From contig DASYSL010000083.1 in assembly GCA_036003365.1 (NCBI GenBank), forward strand, positions 1-40,474: DNA of 40,474 nucleotides, in the 5' to 3' direction. The stretch comes from DASYSL01 sp036003365 (GTDB lineage Bacteria; Eisenbacteria; RBG-16-71-46; DASYSL01). The notes beneath the pieces are model-generated. The model was not told where the DNA came from. It did no database searches and saw only the letters and a list, made by a program, of their open reading frames with translations. Position numbers and translations under genes: made by a program. Numbering within the stretch: the first letter of the stretch is position 1; each line of letters starts with the position of its first letter. Positions 18,135 through 26,455 of the stretch are shown here, one piece after another.

Positions 18135-19426
18135 CGCCGCGCCTTCTTTCGCTTTCGCGCCAGGCGCTCCGCCGGCTTGCCGTTTTTCCACAGAGCCTCG
18201 ACGCGCTCGCAGATCTTCTCGGCCGCCTCGCGCTTGCTGAGCGTGGGCAGTCTTTCCACACTGCGCCCATCCACGAGAGCGACCCGGTTGGTGTCGCCTC
18301 CGAATGCCGAGTCGGCCCGTGTGGGATCGTTGAGCACGACGAAGTCGCAGCCCTTCTCGGCCAGTTTCTTGCGAGCCCCGGCCACGCCGTTCTCAGTCTC
18401 GAGCGCGAAGCCCACGATCACGCGCCCGGCACGACGGGGCACGCCGCGCAGGAGATCGGGGGTCGATTCGAGCTCGAGCGCCAGACCGTCGCGGCGGCGA
18501 ATCTTCTGCGGCGCCACCTTGGCGGCGCGGAAATCGGCCACCGCCGCCGCCATGATCACGGCGTCGGCTTGGCGCGCGGCGTGATCCAACGCCCGCTTCA
18601 TCTCCTGGGCGCTGTTCACGGGCACGAAGGCCACATCGAAGGGCGCGCGCAGGGCCGTGGGCCCGCTGATGAGCGTGACTTGGGCCCCGCGGTCGCGCGC
18701 CGCCTCGGCCAGCGCGTAGCCCATCTTTCCGCTCGAGTGGTTGGAAAGGAAGCGCACCGGGTCGAGCGCTTCGCGCGTCGGCCCAGCGGTCACCACGACC
18801 TGGCGGCCGCTCATGGTGCGCGCGCGCGCCGCGCTCGTCTTCTCGCCCAGGATGCGCAGCACGGCGGAAGAGATCGTGTCGAGCGCGGCCAGGCGCCCGC
18901 GTCCCTCCCATCCGCACGCCAGCTCGCCGTCCTCGGGCGTCACGATGGTCACGCCACGGCCGAGCAACAACGCCAGATTGGCCTGGGTCGCAGGATGGTT
19001 CCACATCTGCACGTTCATGGACGGGCACATCACGACCGGCGCGGCGGTGGCGAGCAGGGCCGCGCTCAGTGGATCGTCGGCCATGCCGACCGCGGCCTTG
19101 GCGAGGAAATCGGCGGTGGCCGGCGCGACCAGGACCAGGTCGGCGGCATCGGCGATCTCCACGTGCTCGACCGGACTCTTGCGGCCCGCCGGGCGCTCGC
19201 CGACATCGAGTCCGCGCGCCGGATGCCAGAGCGACGTGACCACGGGATTTCCGGAAAGGGTTTCCAAGGTGAGCGCGGAAACGAAACGGCGCGCCGCGGG
19301 TGTCATCACCACCACCACGGTCGCGCCAAGCTTTCGCAGCCAGCGCACGATCTCGGCCGACTTGTAGGCGGCGATGCCGCCGGTCACGCCGAAGAGGATG
19401 GTCCGGTCACGGAGAGCGGACACCAT
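18131..19426 (-). CDS. coaBC: bifunctional phosphopantothenoylcysteine decarboxylase / phosphopantothenate-cysteine ligase
   Basis: Makes 4'-phosphopantetheine for coenzyme A in two steps. It has 431 residues. The N-terminal flavoprotein CoaC half (~1-190) has GVTGGIAAYKSAEIVR, the catalytic histidine region SPVEHVEIADAADLVLVAPATADF and the substrate clamp PSMNVQMW. The C-terminal CoaB half (~200-420) has VVTAGPTREALDPVRFLSNHSSGKMG, AAAVADF and KLAEKGCDFVVLND. The ATG at 19426 (MVSALRDR) is preferred over the upstream frame start because it matches the family N-terminus and leaves 10 bases after rpoZ. Confidence 0.97.
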   Translation of the reverse strand: MVSALRDRTILFGVTGGIAAYKSAEIVRWLRKLGATVVVVMTPAARRFVSALTLETLSGNPVVTSLWHPARGLDVGERPAGRKSPVEHVEIADAADLVLVAPATADFLAKAAVGMADDPLSAALLATAAPVVMCPSMNVQMWNHPATQANLALLLGRGVTIVTPEDGELACGWEGRGRLAALDTISSAVLRILGEKTSAARARTMSGRQVVVTAGPTREALDPVRFLSNHSSGKMGYALAEAARDRGAQVTLISGPTALRAPFDVAFVPVNSAQEMKRALDHAARQADAVIMAAAVADFRAAKVAPQKIRRRDGLALELESTPDLLRGVPRRAGRVIVGFALETENGVAGARKKLAEKGCDFVVLNDPTRADSAFGGDTNRVALVDGRSVERLPTLSKREAAEKICERVEALWKNGKPAERLARKRKKARR

Positions 19427-19436
19427 CTTCTCGAAT

Positions 19437-19673
19437 CTAAGCTTCGGCTGGCTTGGGCGCGGGCTCCTCATAGGTGTACGGCACCTCGTCGCGCAGGACG
19501 GTGTCGAGCGCGAGTGCCGTCACCTTGCCGGTCAAAGGCTCGCCGGTGAGGCGCGCCATCTCGTTGATCCGGCGCGCCTCGCGCGCCGCGATGATCACGA
19601 GCTCGTACTTGTTCATGCCCGGCTTGGGAGCGGAAACCAGGGCGCGAAGCCCCTTCTTGCTTTCCTTGGCCAC
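19437..19673 (-). CDS. rpoZ: RNA polymerase omega subunit
   Basis: Small RNA polymerase subunit that helps assemble beta-prime, 78 residues. Seen: NKYELVIIAAREARRINEMARLTGEPLTGKVTALAL, the conserved omega core, followed by an acidic/proline tail. The GTG at 19673 with a strong AAGGAG five bases upstream is the start. The frame further upstream is not supported. It has the classic order gmk-rpoZ-coaBC. The 128 bases between it and gmk hold no gene and may carry a second promoter (a TTGACC occurs there without a clear -10). Confidence 0.93.
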   Translation of the reverse strand: MAKESKKGLRALVSAPKPGMNKYELVIIAAREARRINEMARLTGEPLTGKVTALALDTVLRDEVPYTYEEPAPKPAEA

Positions 19674-19801
19674 GAATCGACTCCTTGGGAGCAATCGTTT
19701 CGAAAGGACGATCACGAAGGCGCCGGCGACCGTGCACCAGCGTGTGCCGCAGTCTGCGCGATGCGCCGGTCCGGGGTCAATGCCTCCGGGCGGTCACGCG
19801 C

Positions 19802-20431
19802 TCACAACGGACGGAGCCGTGCCACACGCGCCCGCTCGGCCGCGAGGATGGCGTCCATGACGGCGCGCGCGCGCGCCAGATCGTCGTTGACGATCACGTA
19901 GTCGTACTCCACATAGCACGCCATCTCGCCCGGCGCATTGGCGAGCCGCTCGGCGATCACCTGGGGCGCGTCCGTGGCGCGCCCGCGCAAGCGCCCTTCG
20001 AGGGCTTCGAGCGACGGCGGATAGACGAACACGAACACGCCGTCGGGACAGGCGCGGCGCAGCGAGCGCCCGCCCTGCACGTCGACGTCCAGGATCACGA
20101 TCTTGCCCTCGGCCAGGGCTTTCTCGAGCGGCGCCTTGGGCGTTCCGTACCAGCGTCCGTGCACCGAGGCGTGCTCGACGAACTCGCCTGAGGCCACGCC
20201 GCGGCGAAAGCGTTCCTCGTCGTAATAGAAGTACTCGCGTCCCTCGGCTTCGCCCTCGCGGCGCGGCCGCGTGGTGGCCGACACGGAGAACACGACATCG
20301 CCGGCGCGGGCCAGGAGATGGCTCACCACCGACGTCTTGCCCGCGCCCGAAGGCCCGGAGAGCACGAGCGGAAATCCGCGCGGCGCGAAACCGCGCGGCA
20401 ATGCGAGGGGCCGGGCTTCGGAAGCGGTCAC
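19802..20431 (-). CDS. gmk: guanylate kinase
   Basis: Phosphorylates GMP to GDP with ATP. It has 209 residues, standard length. Seen: P-loop LSGPSGAGKTSVVSHLL, the GMP-binding region SVSATTRPRREGEAEGREYFYYDEERF, SVHGRWYGTPK, VILDVDVQGGRSLR and the lid RLRGRATDAPQVIAERL. The start is GTG at 20431, which overlaps the yicC stop as GTGA. The long upstream extension of the frame is a shadow of yicC. Confidence 0.97.
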   Translation of the reverse strand: MTASEARPLALPRGFAPRGFPLVLSGPSGAGKTSVVSHLLARAGDVVFSVSATTRPRREGEAEGREYFYYDEERFRRGVASGEFVEHASVHGRWYGTPKAPLEKALAEGKIVILDVDVQGGRSLRRACPDGVFVFVYPPSLEALEGRLRGRATDAPQVIAERLANAPGEMACYVEYDYVIVNDDLARARAVMDAILAAERARVARLRPL

Positions 20432-21306
20432 TCGACGTTCTGCACTTGTTCGCGGATCTTCTCCAGCTCGTCCTTGAGATCGATCACGAGCGCGCCGAGA
20501 TCGGCGTCGTTGGACTTGGAGCCCGTCGTGTTCGCCTCGCGGTTCATCTCCTGGAGAAGGAAATTGAGCTTGCGTCCGGCCGGCTCGGGATCGGCGAGCA
20601 GGGCGCGGAACTGCGAGAGGTGGGCGCGCAAGCGCACGCATTCCTCCGTGATGTCGAGGCGCTCGGCGTGGAACGCGACCTCCTGCGCCAGCCGCTGCGG
20701 GTCGACGTCGATGCCGTCGAGCAAAGGCTTGAGGCGCGCGAGGAGCTTCTCCTTGGCCTCGGCGGGCCGCGAGGCGCCGCGCTCTTCGGCTTTCTTCACG
20801 ATCTCTTCGATGCGGTCGAGGCGCTGCTCGAAATCCTTGGTCAGCGCCTTGCCCTCGGTCTCGCGCATGGTGATGAGATCGCTGGCCGCGCGTCGCGCCG
20901 CGGCCTCGATCGTCACCCACGCCTGGTCGTCGGCCGTGGGCTCCGCACCCGCCACCACGACATCGGGCAGCGCCAACACGGTGGTGAGGTCGATCTCGCC
21001 GTTCAGCTTGAGAGCCGACTTCAAGCGGCGCAGATCGTCCATGTAGCGCCGCGCCCGCTCGGTGTCGATGCGCACCGGTCGGGTGCTCTCGTCCTTGCCT
21101 TCCCAGTTGGCCGAGAACGTGATCTTGCCCCGGCCGAGCGCTTGGGTGATCAGATGGCGAAGGGGCGGCTCGAAGTGCGAGAGCGCGCGCGGCAGGCGCA
21201 CCGCGACTTCGGAGAAGCGATGGTTGACGGAGTGGATCTCGACGCGAAGCGTCTGTCCGCCGAGCTCGGTTTCCGCCGCGCCATAGCCGGTCATGCTGCG
21301 GATCAT
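20428..21306 (-). CDS. yicC: YicC family endoribonuclease
   Basis: YicC/YloC protein, 292 residues, a stress-linked endoribonuclease in family studies. Seen: the N-terminal signature MIRSMTGYGAAETELGGQTLRVEIHSVNHRF and the C-terminal domain ending in EMNREANTTGSKSNDADLGALVIDLKDELEKIREQVQNVE, whose conserved E/D and N residues carry the activity in relatives. The start ATG is preceded by GGAGGAAAA. It is the first gene of the yicC-gmk-rpoZ-coaBC-udg run, with a good promoter just upstream. Confidence 0.96.
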   Translation of the reverse strand: MIRSMTGYGAAETELGGQTLRVEIHSVNHRFSEVAVRLPRALSHFEPPLRHLITQALGRGKITFSANWEGKDESTRPVRIDTERARRYMDDLRRLKSALKLNGEIDLTTVLALPDVVVAGAEPTADDQAWVTIEAAARRAASDLITMRETEGKALTKDFEQRLDRIEEIVKKAEERGASRPAEAKEKLLARLKPLLDGIDVDPQRLAQEVAFHAERLDITEECVRLRAHLSQFRALLADPEPAGRKLNFLLQEMNREANTTGSKSNDADLGALVIDLKDELEKIREQVQNVE

Positions 21307-21327
21307 TTTTCCTCCGGGGGTCGCGTC

Positions 21328-21357
21328 AAACTAGACGCCGATCGCGCCCAAAGTCAA
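21328..21357 (-). promoter_or_regulatory. sigma-70 type promoter for the yicC operon
   Basis: On the minus strand TTGACT (21352-21357) and TAGTTT (21328-21333) are separated by 18 bases. The predicted start of transcription falls just before the GGAGG ribosome site of yicC. It lies in the 148-base divergent gap between yicC and the desulfurase gene. On the plus strand TTGCCC-17-TTACAT (about 21371-21399) is a weaker candidate for the opposite transcript. Confidence 0.45.
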
Positions 21358-21454
21358 GAAAGAGGACCGGTTGCCCGGCTTCATGCCGCAGAGTTACATT
21401 CTGATCGGAAGCCCGCGCCGCCCGCGGTGCCACACCAGCCCCGGACCGAGGCCC

Positions 21455-22657
21455 ATGCCGGAACGTTTCACCTATCTCGACCACGCCGCCACCACGCCCT
21501 TGGCACCTCAGGTGCTCCAGGCGATGCTGCCCTTCTTCGGCGAGCGTTACGGCAATCCGTCGTCGCGTCACACGCTCGGCCTGGACGCCAACCTGGCGCT
21601 GGGCGAGGTGCGCCGCCTCCTCGCCGAGGCGGTCGGCTGCTCCCCTTCGGGCGTGATCTTCACCGGCAGCGGCACCGAAGGTGACGTGCTCGCCCTGCGC
21701 GGCGCGGTCGGCGGCTCGCGCCGCGAGCGCCACATCGTGGTCTCGGCGATCGAGCATGCGGCCATCCTGACCACGGCGCGCTCGCTCGAGAAGCAGGGCC
21801 ATCGCCTCACCGTGGCACCGGTGGACCGCGAAGGGCGCATCGACGTCGAGCGCTTCCTCGAGGCGGTGACGCCCGAGACCGCGGCCTGCGCGCTCATGGC
21901 GGTGAACAACGAATTGGGCACCATCCAGCCGGTGGCCGAGGTAGCGCGCCGCGTCAAGGAGAAGGCGCCGCGCGCGCACTTCCACGTCGACGCCGTGCAG
22001 GCCTTCGTCAAGTTGCCCGTGAGCTTTCGCGAGTGGCCGGACGTCGACACCATCGCGGTCAGCGCGCACAAGATCTACGGACCCAAGGGCACGGGCGCGC
22101 TCTTTTTGCGCGAGTCGGGGAAGCTCGAGCCGGTGCTCACCGGCGGCGGGCAGGAGATGGGCGTGCGCTCGGGCACCCAAAACACGCCGGGGATCGCGGG
22201 CTTCGGCGCGGCCTACGCGCTGGGCCGCGAACGCCGTGAGAAGGATGCCGCGCACTACATGGCGCTCGAGCGATGTCTCCAGAAGGTGCTCGGGTCCAAG
22301 CTGCCCGACGTGTCGGTGAACGGCCCGAGGCAGGCAGTGGATCTCAGCGGCCCCGGGCCGTTCGACCGTGGCCGCGTTCCCTTCATGGTCAATCTGCGCC
22401 TGCCCGAAGTGCCCGCCGAGCCCCTGCTCAACGGCCTCGAAGGCGAGGGCTTCTACGTGTCCTCGGGCTCGGCCTGCCACTCGAAGAGTGGATCGATGTC
22501 GCATGTGCTCGCCGCCATCGGCCTGAGCGAGGAGGACGGCGGCAGCCTGCGCCTCTCGTTCGGCCGCGCCACCACCGAGAAAGACATCGAGCGCTTCGCC
22601 GACGTCGTCGGCAAGCTGGTGCCGAGGCTCCGCCAGACAGTCGCGCGGCGCGTGTAG
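21455..22657 (+). CDS. cysteine desulfurase (NifS/IscS family)
   Basis: PLP enzyme that takes sulfur from cysteine as a persulfide, 400 residues. Seen: YLDHAATTPL, NPSSRH, FTGSGTEGDVLALRG, the stacking histidine H101 in SAIEHAAI, the PLP lysine K206 in SAHKIYGPKG, and the persulfide cysteine C341 in SSGSACHSKSGS. The short C-terminal active loop fits the NifS-like, dedicated-donor type rather than E. coli IscS. The ATG at 21455 (MPERFTYLDHAA) with GAGGCCC upstream is chosen over the longer frame. thiI follows after 11 bases, the same pairing as the Bacillus NifZ-ThiI pair, so it probably feeds tRNA thiolation. Confidence 0.95.
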   Translation: MPERFTYLDHAATTPLAPQVLQAMLPFFGERYGNPSSRHTLGLDANLALGEVRRLLAEAVGCSPSGVIFTGSGTEGDVLALRGAVGGSRRERHIVVSAIEHAAILTTARSLEKQGHRLTVAPVDREGRIDVERFLEAVTPETAACALMAVNNELGTIQPVAEVARRVKEKAPRAHFHVDAVQAFVKLPVSFREWPDVDTIAVSAHKIYGPKGTGALFLRESGKLEPVLTGGGQEMGVRSGTQNTPGIAGFGAAYALGRERREKDAAHYMALERCLQKVLGSKLPDVSVNGPRQAVDLSGPGPFDRGRVPFMVNLRLPEVPAEPLLNGLEGEGFYVSSGSACHSKSGSMSHVLAAIGLSEEDGGSLRLSFGRATTEKDIERFADVVGKLVPRLRQTVARRV

Positions 22658-22668
22658 CCGGTTTCGCC

Positions 22669-23901
22669 ATGGAACAGTCCTCCGCCGTGTCCCTGCCGGG
22701 CGCCCCCGACGCGCCGCTCTCGCTCAAGCCCGACCTCCTGGTCGTGCGCTTCGGCGAGATCTTCCTCAAGGGCGACAATCGCCATCAGTTCGTGCAATGC
22801 CTGGAGCAGAATCTGAGGCGCGCCCTCAAAGGTGAGCGCCACGTCGCCGTGGAGACGCATCACGCTCGCGCCGTGGTACGCGCCACCGGGCCCGAAGCCG
22901 ACCTCGACCGCGCGCTGGTGCGCGTGTTGCGCGTCTTTGGCGTGACCTCGGTGTCGTTCGCGGTGAGCGTGCCGCGCCAGGTGCCGGCCATGGCCGAAGC
23001 CGGCGCGCGTCTCGTGGTCGAAGCGGCGCGCCACGGCGCGCGCTCGTTCAAGGTCAAGACGCGGCGCAGCGACAAGCGCTTCCCCACCCGCTCGCCCGAG
23101 GTGAACGACGTCGTGGGCCGCGCGGCACGCGAGGCCAGCGGGCTCCGCGTCGACGTGCACGATCCCGAGGTCACGCTCACGGTCGAGATCGGACCCAAGC
23201 TCGCGTTCGTGTCCACCCACGTGGCGCGCGGCCCGGGCGGCTTGCCGGTGGGCGTGAGCGGCAACGTGACGCTGCTCCTCTCGGGTGGCATCGACTCGCC
23301 GGTCGCGGGCTACCTGGCGCAGAAGCGCGGCTCGCGCGTGAACGCCATCTACTTTCATTCGTTCCCCTACACCGGCGAGGGCGCCAAGCAGAAGGTCGTG
23401 GATCTGGCGCGCGAGCTGGGGCGGGCGCAGGGCGGGATTCGGCTCTCGGTGATTCCTTTCACGGCGCTTCAGGAAGCGTTTCGCGAGCACGCCAATCCGC
23501 GGCTCCTCGTCTTGCTCTATCGCCGCGCCATGATGCGCATCGCGTGCCGCGTGGCCGAGCTGGAAGGCGCGCTGGCGCTCGCCACCGGCGAGAACCTGGG
23601 CCAGGTGGCGAGCCAGACGCTGGAGAATCTGGCCACCATCGAGGAGGTCGCCGACCGCCCGGTGCTGCGCCCGGTGATCTCCTTCGACAAGGCCGAGATC
23701 GTCACCCTCGCCAAGCGCATCGGCACCTATGAGATCTCGGTGCAGCCGTTCGAGGATTGCTGCTCGCTCTTCGTGCCGCGCCACCCGGTGACCAAGGGGC
23801 GCGTGATCGACATGTTGAACGCGGAGGCCAACGTCCCCGACTGGCCCTCGCTCCTCGAGCGTGCGATCGCCGAGCGCGAGATCATCGATCTCGACGACTG
23901 A
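22669..23901 (+). CDS. thiI: tRNA 4-thiouridine synthase ThiI
   Basis: Adenylates and thiolates U8 of tRNAs. It has 410 residues. The N-terminal ferredoxin-like/THUMP part (~20-185) has LVVRFGEIFLKGDNRHQF and TRRSDKRFPTRSPEVNDVVG. The PP-loop ATPase follows with LLLSGGIDSPVAGYLAQKRG and later ATGENLGQVASQTLENL. The cysteine region is PFEDCCSLFVPRHPVTKG. The C-terminal rhodanese domain of enterobacterial ThiI is absent, as in many bacteria where a dedicated desulfurase supplies sulfur directly; that desulfurase gene lies just upstream. The start ATG (MEQSSAVS) is set by the 11-base gap after the previous stop. Confidence 0.96.
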   Translation: MEQSSAVSLPGAPDAPLSLKPDLLVVRFGEIFLKGDNRHQFVQCLEQNLRRALKGERHVAVETHHARAVVRATGPEADLDRALVRVLRVFGVTSVSFAVSVPRQVPAMAEAGARLVVEAARHGARSFKVKTRRSDKRFPTRSPEVNDVVGRAAREASGLRVDVHDPEVTLTVEIGPKLAFVSTHVARGPGGLPVGVSGNVTLLLSGGIDSPVAGYLAQKRGSRVNAIYFHSFPYTGEGAKQKVVDLARELGRAQGGIRLSVIPFTALQEAFREHANPRLLVLLYRRAMMRIACRVAELEGALALATGENLGQVASQTLENLATIEEVADRPVLRPVISFDKAEIVTLAKRIGTYEISVQPFEDCCSLFVPRHPVTKGRVIDMLNAEANVPDWPSLLERAIAEREIIDLDD

Positions 23902-23929
23902 TCGCGCCCACCCCCCTTCGCCTTCCACC

Positions 23930-25681
23930 ATGGATCCGCTCGCTCTCGAACGCATCGCCGCCGACTGGTCGCGCCTCCTGGTGGGCGCGGCCTTTCGTGG
24001 CCTCGTGGCCGAGCCCGTGGGCGTGCGCGCGTTCTTCGGGCCGCCGTCCGGAGAGCGCGGGCCCACGTGGGCGCTGATCGCGCGCTGGCCCGAGCCGCTG
24101 TGGCTCTGGCTCGAAGAGACGCAGCTTCCCAAGGAGCGCGATCGCGTCAGCGATGTCTTCCGCTATGACGGCTTGCGCGTGACGAGCGTGGCGCCGCCCG
24201 CGTTCGATCGGCGCGTGCGCGTCCACCTCGGCGAAGACCACGCACGCGCCTTCTTCGAGATCGAGGCCTGGGCGCCGGGCAACGCGCTGTTCGTCGAGGA
24301 CCGCCGCGGTGTGGCCTGGGTGGCCAAGCGGCGGGCGCCCTCGACACAGCGACCGGGGCTCGCGCCCGGGATGGCTTATGCGGAACCGCCGGAGCAGTTC
24401 CGCAAGGATCCGCGCCAGGCGACGGGTGCCGCCATCGTGGAGACGCTCGGCGAGGACTTCGCGTCCCTCGAGCCCGAAGCACTCGAAGCGCGCCTCGCCC
24501 ACCACTGGTGCGGCGTGCCCACGCCGCTGCTCGCCAGCGCGCGCACGGCCATGGCGGCCGCGGGCGGCGACGCCGCTGCCGCCGCGCGGGGGCTCGCGCA
24601 ATGGGCGGAGCGCGCCTATGCGGCCGACGGCCCGGTGACCGCGCTGCAGTGGACCGACAAACATCGTGGCGCGACCTTGATGAGCGCGCGCCTGCCCTAC
24701 GTTCCGGATCGCGGCGTGACGGTGAGCGGCCCGTGGCCCGGCTGGGGCGACGCGTCGCGCGGGGTGGCGCCGGCGCTTCCCGCTGCCCTCACGGCCGACG
24801 AGCTGGCCGAGGCGCGCGGACGCGTGCGCCGTCTGGAGCGCGCGCTGCGGGCGGTCGAGAAGGATTGGGAAGAGGCGAACACCGCACCCCATGTGCGACG
24901 CGAGGCGGAAGCGCTCGCGGCCTATCTCACGCAGGTGCCCAAGCGCGCCGATCGCGTCGACGTCCCCGATCCACGCGATCCCTCGGTCATGTTGCGCATC
25001 GAGCTCGATCCCAAGCTGCCGCCGCACGAGAACGCCAATCGCGCCTTCCGCCGCGCCACCAAGCTCGAGCGCGCACTGTCCGCCATTCCGGCGCGCCGCG
25101 TGCTCCTGATCGACGATCTGGTGAAGGCGCGCGCCCAGCTCGAGCGCCTTGAAGCCGGCGAGCGTCCCGAGGGCCTTCCCGCCTCCCCGCTCACCCGCGG
25201 CCTGATCTCCCCCACCAAGCCGGCGCGCTCAGCACTGGGGCCCAGCGCCACGCGCGGCAGCGAGGTGCCGGCGCGCCTGCAGCCCCGACGCTACAAGACG
25301 AGCGACGGTTGGGAGATCTGGATCGGCAAGACCAACGAAGGCAACGACTACCTCACGCACCGCCTGGCACGACCCGAGGACTACTGGTTCCACGTCCAGG
25401 GCTCGCCGGGCTCGCACGTGGTGCTGCGCCGCGGCAAGAGCAAGGACGAGCCGAGCAAGGACACGCTGCGCGAGGTGGCCTCGTGGGCCGCATTCTTCTC
25501 GCGTCAGAAAACGAGCGGCACGGTGCCCGTGCTGTGGACGCGCAAGAAGTACGTGCGCAAGCCGCGCGGATCCAAGCCCGGCCTCGCCGAAGTGATGCGC
25601 GACGAGAAGACCCTCTTCGTCAAGCCGGCCGAGCCGCCGGACACCGCCCAAGTGAACGACGAGAGCGAGAACGCGACCTAG
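23930..25681 (+). CDS. rqcH: NFACT family protein (RqcH-like ribosome quality control factor)
   Basis: A 583-residue NFACT protein. The N-terminal NFACT-N domain (~1-200) keeps the D93-R94 pair in PAFDRRVRVHL, matching the DR motif that RqcH needs to recruit tRNA. A helical/coiled-coil middle (~270-420) follows, with LPPHENANRAFRRATKLERAL. The NFACT-R domain (~455-565) has RYKTSDGWEIWIGKTNEGNDYLTHRLARPEDYWFHVQGSPGSHVVLR. By family knowledge it adds C-terminal alanine tails to stalled chains on 50S subunits. It is a little longer than the Bacillus form. The ATG at 23930 lies 28 bases after thiI. Confidence 0.88.
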   Translation: MDPLALERIAADWSRLLVGAAFRGLVAEPVGVRAFFGPPSGERGPTWALIARWPEPLWLWLEETQLPKERDRVSDVFRYDGLRVTSVAPPAFDRRVRVHLGEDHARAFFEIEAWAPGNALFVEDRRGVAWVAKRRAPSTQRPGLAPGMAYAEPPEQFRKDPRQATGAAIVETLGEDFASLEPEALEARLAHHWCGVPTPLLASARTAMAAAGGDAAAAARGLAQWAERAYAADGPVTALQWTDKHRGATLMSARLPYVPDRGVTVSGPWPGWGDASRGVAPALPAALTADELAEARGRVRRLERALRAVEKDWEEANTAPHVRREAEALAAYLTQVPKRADRVDVPDPRDPSVMLRIELDPKLPPHENANRAFRRATKLERALSAIPARRVLLIDDLVKARAQLERLEAGERPEGLPASPLTRGLISPTKPARSALGPSATRGSEVPARLQPRRYKTSDGWEIWIGKTNEGNDYLTHRLARPEDYWFHVQGSPGSHVVLRRGKSKDEPSKDTLREVASWAAFFSRQKTSGTVPVLWTRKKYVRKPRGSKPGLAEVMRDEKTLFVKPAEPPDTAQVNDESENAT

Positions 25682-25687
25682 AGTTTC

Positions 25688-25981
25688 CTAGCGCAGCGGA
25701 ATCCCGCATTGATCGCAGAAGCGCGCCCGCATGGGCCGCCCCACGAGCCGCCCGCACGCCGGGCAACGGCTCGTATGCACGAGATAGACGACGCCCATGA
25801 GCAGGAGAATTCCGAAGATCAGGACCAGGAGAACATCCGTGCCTCTGGGTGGGAACTCCGGCGTCAGCACGACGAGGAGACAGGCGCAAAGAAGGACGAG
25901 CACGGTAGCCAAGACACGCGTCTGACGCTTGCTCGCGAACTCCTCGCGAAACCTGCGCTTTTGATCTTCGGTGTATTCCAT
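25688..25981 (-). CDS. small membrane protein with C-terminal zinc ribbon
   Basis: A 97-residue protein of unknown function. A charged N-terminus (MEYTEDQKRRFREEF) is followed by two membrane helices (~24-40 and ~48-67) and a C-terminal zinc ribbon with CPAC (~73-76) and CDQC (~89-92). It follows the Nudix gene by two bases, so translation is probably coupled. Its stop lies only six bases from the stop of the convergent rqcH gene. A second protein of the same layout occurs at 39315-39704. Confidence 0.75.
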   Translation of the reverse strand: MEYTEDQKRRFREEFASKRQTRVLATVLVLLCACLLVVLTPEFPPRGTDVLLVLIFGILLLMGVVYLVHTSRCPACGRLVGRPMRARFCDQCGIPLR

Positions 25982-25983
25982 GA

Positions 25984-26430
25984 TCAGGCTCCGCCGAACT
26001 GGCGCAGCGCCCAGGCATGGCTCTCGTGGAACATGCGATCGCGGGCCTCGCTGGCGAGGAGCCAGACGAGCTCGTTGCCGGGCTCGGGCTCGGCGACGCG
26101 CTCCTGGATCAGCTCCGCCCGCCAGAAAGAGCTGACCTTCTCGTAGGTGATCAGGCGGCCGCGCGGGTTCACGAGCTGAATGGCGCGGCCCACCTCGAGC
26201 GTGGGCTTGATCAGGAGCCCGCACTCCTCCTTGGTCTCGCGCGCCGCGGCTTCTTCGGGGGTTTCGTTGCGCTCGATCCCGCCCCCCGGCAGGAAGAGTC
26301 CGCGGTCAGTGCGCACGATGGCGAATTCCTGATGCTGGTTACGCACCAGGGCGTAGGCGCTGGGGCGCGTAAGGATCGTGCGTCCTCGATCCGCCTTCCC
26401 GAAGACCGGGAGATCCTGAGTCTCGCTCAT
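25984..26430 (-). CDS. Nudix hydrolase
   Basis: A 148-residue pyrophosphohydrolase. The Nudix box is complete: GGIERNETPEEAAARETKEECGL, with the REx2EE metal site. The preceding strands (AYALVRNQHQEFAIVRTDRGLFLPGGG) are typical of the fold. The substrate cannot be read from sequence; the C-terminal EPEPGNELVWL...HESHAWALRQF resembles MutT/8-oxo-dGTPase-like members with a lid helix. It lies between a YdcF-like gene (25 bases upstream) and a small zinc-ribbon protein. Confidence 0.93.
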   Translation of the reverse strand: MSETQDLPVFGKADRGRTILTRPSAYALVRNQHQEFAIVRTDRGLFLPGGGIERNETPEEAAARETKEECGLLIKPTLEVGRAIQLVNPRGRLITYEKVSSFWRAELIQERVAEPEPGNELVWLLASEARDRMFHESHAWALRQFGGA

Positions 26431-26455
26431 GCCGTTTCGCGAAGCGCGAGCCCGG

